This document shows, piece after piece, positions 23,139 through 26,359 of a stretch of 26,359 nucleotides of DNA (positions within the stretch are counted from its first letter, which is position 1; each line of letters opens with the position of its first letter). The DNA is taken from IMG/VR virus record IMGVR_UViG_3300024520_000428, positions 1-26,359 of that record. One strand, given 5' to 3'. Position numbers and translations under genes: made by a program. The notes below the pieces were generated by a model that searched no databases, was not told the DNA's origin, and saw only the letters and a program-made list of their open reading frames with translations. This DNA comes from a virus.

Positions 23139-23491
23139 TAATACCACACCTTCAAATTAGTAAACAATATAGTATCCGGTATACACTCAGATATTTTGTT
23201 ATAGTTCTTATCTGGATAGCTTGCCTCTGTTTGATAACCGTCTTTTAAAGTATATCGAATCTTTACACGGTCATCTGTCTTGTATACCCTTACTCCTAAA
23301 TGGTCGATTTTGTATGAATTATCTTTCTTTGCCCACTCAAACCATCCAGACCAATCAGCGACAATTTTGTCGTTGCATTCAAAGTTAATATCCATCTGGT
23401 CAGATTCTAAATGAATAAGCTTTGTATCTCCAAAATTTAACGGGTTACAACTTGCTATAGCTAATAGTGTGATGATAATTAAGTATTTCAT
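23138..23491 (-). CDS. Small lipoprotein
   Basis: The 117-residue product has a signal of MKYLIIITLLAIASC: the lipobox I-A-S-C with Cys15 is good. The mature domain of about 100 residues is beta-rich with several Asp and Lys and a W-S-G-W-F-E-W-A motif near residues 47-54. Phage lipoproteins of this size often act at the envelope, for example in superinfection exclusion; that is a possibility only. It is coupled to both neighbours through ATGA and TAATG. Confidence 0.6.
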   Translation of the reverse strand: MKYLIIITLLAIASCNPLNFGDTKLIHLESDQMDINFECNDKIVADWSGWFEWAKKDNSYKIDHLGVRVYKTDDRVKIRYTLKDGYQTEASYPDKNYNKISECIPDTILFTNLKVWY

Positions 23492-23640
23492 TTTGTACGC
23501 CTCATATGGAAAAGGTTAACATGCACCGCGAGACAGATAACAGATGCTACATATTCCCACGCTTGTTTTTCAGCACCAATCATTAAATATATAAATAATA
23601 GACACGAGAGCTCAACAATTACAAGAAACCATTTTTTCAT
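23488..23640 (-). CDS. Small two-span membrane protein, 50 residues
   Basis: From the ATG at 23640 there are two hydrophobic segments (about residues 4-21 and 29-44) separated by GAEKQAWEY, with a basic C-terminus (MRRTK). An excellent GGAGG site lies 6-7 nt upstream and the stop overlaps the lipoprotein ATG. A hairpin membrane protein of this size could be holin-like or an envelope modulator. Not identified. Confidence 0.6.
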   Translation of the reverse strand: MKKWFLVIVELSCLLFIYLMIGAEKQAWEYVASVICLAVHVNLFHMRRTK

Positions 23641-23758
23641 TTTGCTGCCTCCATTTTATAATAATCTCCTAAGTCTTCACCTATAAAATCAAGAACCAAG
23701 GGCCTAATTGTACCCCATCACCTTTAAGATCTTTTATGAGCTGTTCAGGTGCGTTCAT
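23637..23758 (-). pseudogene. Small gene with apparent frame break
   Basis: The ATG at 23758 overlaps the stop of the upstream gene (ATGA) and gives MNAPEQLIKDLKGDGVQLGP, then runs to a stop at 23681-23683. Moving to the -1 frame near GGCCCTTGG continues as LVLDFIGEDLGDYYKMEAAK and ends at 23637, overlapping the next start (ATGA) as its neighbours do. Both ends keep the operon's coupling style, so the gene was probably about 40 codons. The break is either a mutation, a sequence error or a frameshift site; no classical slippery heptamer is present. Confidence 0.4.
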
Positions 23759-24144
23759 TTCATATTCTCCCTTACTTCAACAGGTTCAGAATCGTAATTG
23801 TCACAATATGGCCTTGAACAATGCCTGCATTCATCATCTTCACCCGGGCCGTTTGTTCTGCTGGATAATTTACAACCTTTACAAGGAAATTCTATTATAG
23901 ATTCTTCTATCTCTTCCCTGGTAATGTCCTGAAAACGCTTTTCTGAATCAATCAATCTTTGGTAAGTGTCATATAAAAGCTTATCAACAACAATATTCTC
24001 TTTCAAATCTGACATGAGATCAAACAGGCCATTTATAGTTGAGTAAGTTCTATCAGTGTTTCCTTTGCCGTCCGTTTCTTTTTCGGTAACTATTGCAATT
24101 ACTCTTCCGTCCCTTACAAGACACTCGTTATTTACTTTCATCAT
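23755..24144 (-). CDS. Zinc-binding protein, 129 residues
   Basis: The N-terminal part has strands (ECLVRDGRVIAIVTEKE) and a helix (about 50-80). The C-terminal part has C88-K-G-C91, C106-R-H-C109 and C114, a zinc-ribbon-like set. The start is one of two adjacent ATGs at 24144 and 24141, with GCGGGA just upstream. It overlaps the upstream gene by up to 17 nt. No family recognised. Confidence 0.6.
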   Translation of the reverse strand: MMKVNNECLVRDGRVIAIVTEKETDGKGNTDRTYSTINGLFDLMSDLKENIVVDKLLYDTYQRLIDSEKRFQDITREEIEESIIEFPCKGCKLSSRTNGPGEDDECRHCSRPYCDNYDSEPVEVRENMK

Positions 24145-24319
24145 TCCCGCATTTCTGGCAGATGCCTCTTATAGAGTGATCATGATTACATTTCTTTTCA
24201 TCTTTTATTATTTCAAAAGTTCCGTCTTTTCTCAACGCTACTTCGCAATAATACTTTTTCCCACCTTGTTCCATTGCAAGGAATTGTATATTTGTTATAG
24301 GATTCTTATTTACTTTCAT
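24128..24319 (-). CDS. Small zinc-finger-like protein, 63 residues
   Basis: Residues 20-40 form two strands (KKYYCEVALRKDGTFEII), followed by C44-N-H-D-H48 and C54-Q-K-C57, a CCHH-like zinc set. The start is coupled to the upstream stop (TAATG). Its first 14 nt are identical to the start of the next gene, so the gene is bracketed by a short direct repeat and may be a mobile or duplicated module. Function unknown. Confidence 0.55.
   Translation of the reverse strand: MKVNKNPITNIQFLAMEQGGKKYYCEVALRKDGTFEIIKDEKKCNHDHSIRGICQKCGNDESK
24128..24319. repeat. 14-bp direct repeats bracketing the 63-codon gene
   Basis: TTATTTACTTTCAT (plus strand) occurs at 24128-24141 and 24306-24319. On the minus strand it is ATGAAAGTAAATAA, the start of two consecutive genes. 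Recombination between the copies would remove the 63-codon gene exactly and keep the next start. Confidence 0.7.
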
Positions 24320-24789
24320 TATCTCCCCTCAACTCTTAAAGTACAAACGCTATCTAATTGCAGATTACTTTTATTATATGGGCTAAACAGTCTAAATATT
24401 AGAGAGTCTTCAGGAATTATCTTAGGTATATACTCAATCTCTTTTATAGTGTCTCTTATTGTAATAGAAACAGTGTCAACATGATATCTATGAGCCAAAA
24501 CCTTTACAGTATCAGGAACTGACTTTTGCTCTACATAGTGAACTTCTTTATAGTGGGTTGTCATAATGTAGACTAAGCCTGCTATAAGTAGAAACTGTAG
24601 GATTAATATAAGATAGAATTTTTTCATACCGCCACCCTGCTTTGATTGGTTACCGATTTCTATTTTTTTTAGGAGTCTGCACAACTGGAAATCTCCACGT
24701 TCTTTAGAATCTTCAAGAGCATCTCTCAATTGGTTATCAAGCTTTTCCTGCTCTTTTTCCCACTCGCTTTGTGTTTTATCATCACTCAT
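24319..24789 (-). CDS. Membrane-anchored protein with cytoplasmic helix
   Basis: The 156-residue product has an acidic, Gln-rich helix (residues 5-45), one membrane segment (about 57-77, FYLILILQFLLIAGLVYIM) and an external domain with V-P-D-T-V, V-D-T-V and R-D-T-I repeats that read as beta strands or coiled coil. An internal ATG at residue 55 after GGGTGG could give a shorter form with only the membrane and external parts. It resembles inner-membrane spanins in layout but lies in the early block, so this is uncertain. Overlaps both neighbours. Confidence 0.55.
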   Translation of the reverse strand: MSDDKTQSEWEKEQEKLDNQLRDALEDSKERGDFQLCRLLKKIEIGNQSKQGGGMKKFYLILILQFLLIAGLVYIMTTHYKEVHYVEQKSVPDTVKVLAHRYHVDTVSITIRDTIKEIEYIPKIIPEDSLIFRLFSPYNKSNLQLDSVCTLRVEGR

Positions 24790-24929
24790 TCTTCATTACC
24801 TTCCCAAACCTGTTCAACAACACCTTTTAACCCGTTTGTATGTAGATAATTGTAAGTCCCTCTAAACGCCAAGAAAGCAAGGTAGAACATTAATAGCATA
24901 GCGACAAACCAACATGATAATATTTTCAT
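24786..24929 (-). CDS. Small membrane protein, 47 residues
   Basis: The ATG at 24929 is chosen because it overlaps the stop of the upstream gene (ATGA) and has AAGGAAGG at about 8 nt. A longer in-frame reading from 24986 lacks these signs. There is one hydrophobic segment (about residues 4-21, LSCWFVAMLLMFYLAFLA), then a short polar tail ending in VWEGNEE. Not identified. Confidence 0.5.
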   Translation of the reverse strand: MKILSCWFVAMLLMFYLAFLAFRGTYNYLHTNGLKGVVEQVWEGNEE

Positions 24930-25195
24930 CCCCCCAAACCTTCCTTTGGTGCTTCTGTGTTTAAATGCCTTGGCGTTGTTCTCCACAATCTAATACCTTC
25001 AAGCGCCCTCTCATCTTCAGCACTCAAAAGCACGTTGCGCGGTAAACATTTCCACTCATAATGAAGACACGCCAACATAGCCATTTCTCGAACCTCTGAA
25101 GGTGTTGACTTTGCTTGACCTATTAAATTCTCCAACATATCAACACATTGCCTATAAAAACCATCATTATTATATTTCTCTTCAGGTGTTTTCAT
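24926..25195 (-). CDS. First gene of leftward early operon, unknown
   Basis: The product has 89 residues from the ATG at 25195, with a perfect GGAGG about 5 nt upstream; readings that begin at a TTG at 25318 would run through the structured leader. The protein is helical (FYRQCVDMLENLIGQAKS, EVREMAMLACLHYEWKC) and ends in a Pro/Glu/Gly tail. No cysteine pairs or known motif. Its leader can fold into a complex structure, so its translation may be regulated. Confidence 0.6.
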   Translation of the reverse strand: MKTPEEKYNNDGFYRQCVDMLENLIGQAKSTPSEVREMAMLACLHYEWKCLPRNVLLSAEDERALEGIRLWRTTPRHLNTEAPKEGLGG

Positions 25196-25199
25196 TGAA

Positions 25200-25301
25200 C
25201 CTCCAAAATAAACGCCCACCGCATCACAGCACAGTGTCGGAAAGGAAGGTGCGTTTTTAATATGAATTAGTGGGCTTGGATTTCTGAGCTTCCGACACTC
25301 T
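25200..25301 (-). promoter_or_regulatory. Structured 5' leader with possible pseudoknot
   Basis: On the predicted transcript starting at 25301, AGTGTCGGAA pairs with TTCCGACACT (25290-25299 with 25233-25242, 10 perfect pairs). Inside the 47-nt loop, GCCCAC (25270-25275) can pair with GTGGGC (25214-25219), and AAACGC (25251-25256) with GCGTTT (25210-25215). Both partners lie downstream of the stem and next to the SD GGAGG (25200-25204). The two pairings exclude each other, as in an RNA switch. Confidence 0.45.
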
Positions 25302-25307
25302 ACAAAT

Positions 25308-25336
25308 AATATAATCAATGTAAAACGAAAGTGTAG
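25308..25336 (-). promoter_or_regulatory. Promoter of leftward early operon
   Basis: Minus strand: -10 TATATT (25308-25313), 17-bp spacer, -35 CTACAC (25331-25336). It shares 18 identical bases with the terS promoter, plus scattered matches further upstream. The predicted start is A at 25301, just before the long leader stem. Confidence 0.55.
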
Positions 25337-25353
25337 GAAAAAGATTTTTTAAT

Positions 25354-25374
25354 TTGAGTACAATATTGAGTACA
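25354..25374. repeat. Direct repeat TTGAGTACA in divergent control region
   Basis: TTGAGTACA occurs at 25354-25362 and 25366-25374, 12 bp apart, close to one helical turn. It lies between the leftward and rightward promoters, where a regulator could act on both. Confidence 0.5.
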
Positions 25375-25397
25375 GTAAAACAAACTATTTTAACGAA

Positions 25398-25443
25398 ACT
25401 ATAGACAAAAGAAGTTTTTTGTGTTATATTATTACTATAGACA
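25398..25443 (+). promoter_or_regulatory. Rightward promoter flanked by 10-bp direct repeats
   Basis: TAGACA (25402-25407), 17-bp spacer and TATATT (25425-25430) form a good sigma70-like promoter; start predicted near 25437. ACTATAGACA occurs twice, at 25398-25407 (over the -35) and 25434-25443 (over the start), 36 bp apart. This is a likely operator pair. Confidence 0.6.
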
Positions 25444-25473
25444 TGACACAACACTCAAACAAAGGAATCGAAA

Positions 25474-25665
25474 ATGACACAGGTTAAAAAATTAAAAGTT
25501 GGTAACTTAGTAAAAATAAACAACTGCGTTGTGCATGTTAATAAAATTGAAGAGTCAAAGGCTATTGTTTCAAAACAACCATTTTCTCCATATTGCTTCT
25601 CAATAGATTTCTACACACACCTGAATAACGATTTGATTAACAGAGTTGAGGTTGTTAATGCTTAG
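25474..25665 (+). CDS. Small KOW/SH3-like protein
   Basis: The 63-residue product begins KLKVGNLVKINNCVVHVNKI, the strand-turn-strand pattern of small phage proteins that start L-R-I-G-N-x-V. It is the first rightward gene, 37 nt after the predicted start, with AAAGGA upstream. Such proteins are common in phage early regions and have no known function. Overlaps the next start by 8 nt. Confidence 0.6.
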   Translation: MTQVKKLKVGNLVKINNCVVHVNKIEESKAIVSKQPFSPYCFSIDFYTHLNNDLINRVEVVNA

Positions 25666-25891
25666 AAGCGACCAAAACAATTCGTATTCTAAAGACAGTA
25701 TAGAACATGTAAAAAATCTAAAAGATGAAGATTTAAGAAACATGCTCTTACACACTATTCGGCAACTTGAAAATATTACAAATGACAGAGACAGCTTTGA
25801 AAAAGAAAATAACAGATTGGTTGTAGTAATAAAACGATTAAGAAAATATGGGAATATAGAATTTAACAATAAGGCAGAAAATGAGAACTAA
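25658..25891 (+). CDS. Coiled-coil protein, 77 residues
   Basis: The ATG at 25658 is used because it overlaps the stop of the preceding gene and has GAGG upstream; an in-frame TTG four codons earlier is less likely. The product is helical and charged (EHVKNLKDEDLRNMLLHTIR, RDSFEKENNRLVVVIKRLRK) with leucine spacing of a coiled coil. It could be an early regulator. No family recognised. Confidence 0.55.
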   Translation: MLRSDQNNSYSKDSIEHVKNLKDEDLRNMLLHTIRQLENITNDRDSFEKENNRLVVVIKRLRKYGNIEFNNKAENEN

Positions 25892-26060
25892 TTTTAGATG
25901 GCACTTTTACAAGCCAAAATTAGAAAGGCAGAAATTTATATCTTCATGCTTTTTTCCTTTGCCTTATATTTCGATTGGCACCAACTATCAAGGTGAAGTG
26001 GGAATAACGTTTGGGTGGTTGTTTTTTGTATTTGAAATAGATTGGATAAAACGGACATAA
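25881..26060 (+). CDS. Small aromatic-rich protein, 59 residues
   Basis: Starts at the ATG at 25881, overlapping the previous gene by 11 nt. The product has basic N-terminus MRTNFRWHFYKPKLERQKF, then PLPYISIGTNYQGEVGITFG and a hydrophobic WLFFVFEIDWI near the C-terminus. The last part could associate with a membrane, but it contains acidic residues. Not identified. Confidence 0.5.
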   Translation: MRTNFRWHFYKPKLERQKFISSCFFPLPYISIGTNYQGEVGITFGWLFFVFEIDWIKRT

Positions 26061-26085
26061 ATTTTAATTTTTCAGAAAGGGCACA

Positions 26086-26289
26086 ATGCAGACAGAAGAA
26101 AAAAGCGGCGGCAGATCAAAATTAAGCGAGGACTCTCCCACAGTAAGTATAACATTTAAAGTCCCTGCTAATGTAAAATTCACTCTTGCACAAGAGGCGT
26201 GTAAAAAGGGCCTACTTACTAAAAAGGGACTTCCAAAGATTCAAGAACAGATACGCAATATTATAGAAGAGTATTTTAATGGACGATAA
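26086..26289 (+). CDS. Possible ribbon-helix-helix DNA-binding protein
   Basis: The 67-residue product has a polar N-terminus, then a strand TVSITFKVP followed by two helices (FTLAQEACKKGLL, LPKIQEQIRNIIEEYF). This strand-helix-helix order and size fit MetJ/Arc-type repressors, although the usual conserved turn is not obvious. It lies close to operator-like repeats at 25398-25443, so autoregulation is conceivable. AGAAAGGG precedes the ATG. Confidence 0.45.
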   Translation: MQTEEKSGGRSKLSEDSPTVSITFKVPANVKFTLAQEACKKGLLTKKGLPKIQEQIRNIIEEYFNGR

Positions 26290-26353
26290 AGCGGTCACTG
26301 TATTTGTAATAATCGGCAGTTTTATTTATTTGTATTTTGTATTCATTCACTAA
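26279..26353 (+). CDS. Membrane micropeptide, 24 residues
   Basis: The ATG at 26279 overlaps the end of the previous gene. The product is a charged start (MDDK) and one hydrophobic segment (VTVFVIIGSFIYLYFVFIH). Its stop shares a base with a following ATG (TAATG), which supports translation as part of the operon. Confidence 0.4.
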   Translation: MDDKAVTVFVIIGSFIYLYFVFIH

Positions 26354-26359
26354 TGGAGG
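26353..26359 (+). CDS. Start of a further rightward gene, cut by window end
   Basis: An ATG at 26353 overlaps the stop of the micropeptide (TAATG). Only ATG GAG G is visible, so nothing can be said about the product, and it could equally be an SD sequence (GGAGG) for a later start. Confidence 0.2.

Noticed and set aside
23681-23758. Separate 25-codon gene ending in the first frame
   Set aside because: The frame-shifted continuation restores the ATGA overlap with the next gene, so the 25-codon product alone is less likely than a broken 40-codon gene.
24056-24484. Plus-strand reading frame of 142 codons
   Set aside because: It crosses three well-supported, coupled minus-strand genes and has no SD; its hydrophobic composition is what antisense of Lys/Glu-rich genes gives.
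25196-25318. Extension of the 89-residue protein to a TTG at 25318
   Set aside because: It would translate the structured leader and the promoter -10 region; GGAGG next to the ATG at 25195 is far stronger.
1-26359. CRISPR array, insertion sequence, integrase or host genes
   Set aside because: No spaced repeats of CRISPR size, no transposase or recombinase motifs and no housekeeping gene were seen; the direct repeats found are only 9-18 bp.

Overview
The window is a piece of a tailed-phage genome with podovirus-type (short-tailed) gene content. No host chromosomal gene, integrase or insertion sequence was seen. The DNA is AT-rich, coding density is high, genes overlap by ATGA or TAATG, and most starts have a clear Shine-Dalgarno site. 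The lipoprotein signals and an OmpA-type domain point to a Gram-negative (diderm) host. I cannot name the host.

Late block, minus strand, 20941 down to 1. The order is small terminase, large terminase, two small secreted proteins, portal, two small proteins, scaffold-like acidic protein, major capsid protein, a secreted decoration-like protein, a basic protein, head-tail adaptor, tail nozzle, tail fibre, two further particle proteins, and then four proteins at 479-7073 that look like internal (ejection) proteins. The block ends in a holin-like membrane protein and an OmpA-like lipoprotein cut by the window edge. Five proteins of this block carry Sec signal peptides, which is unusual for virion genes.

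Control region, about 20942-21310. Reading leftward it holds a sigma70-like promoter, a hairpin, an intrinsic terminator, a 53-codon ORF, a cluster of DnaA-box sequences and a second promoter whose predicted start coincides with the terS ATG. The promoter-hairpin-terminator module ahead of the late genes resembles, by arrangement only, a lambda pR'-type antitermination point.

Early or accessory block, minus strand, 25195 down to 21311. This is a tightly coupled set of small genes: several Cys-rich (zinc-ribbon-like) proteins, small membrane proteins, a lipoprotein and an isolated P-loop protein. Between 21793 and 21975 lie pieces of tRNA (D arms and T arms) that do not assemble into ordinary tRNAs. 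The block starts with a roughly 100-nt leader that can form a long stem and a pseudoknot.

Divergent control region and rightward genes, 25308-26359. Two divergent promoters flank direct repeats that look like operators. The rightward genes are very small: a KOW/SH3-like protein, a coiled coil, an aromatic-rich 59-residue protein, a possible ribbon-helix-helix protein and a 24-residue membrane peptide.
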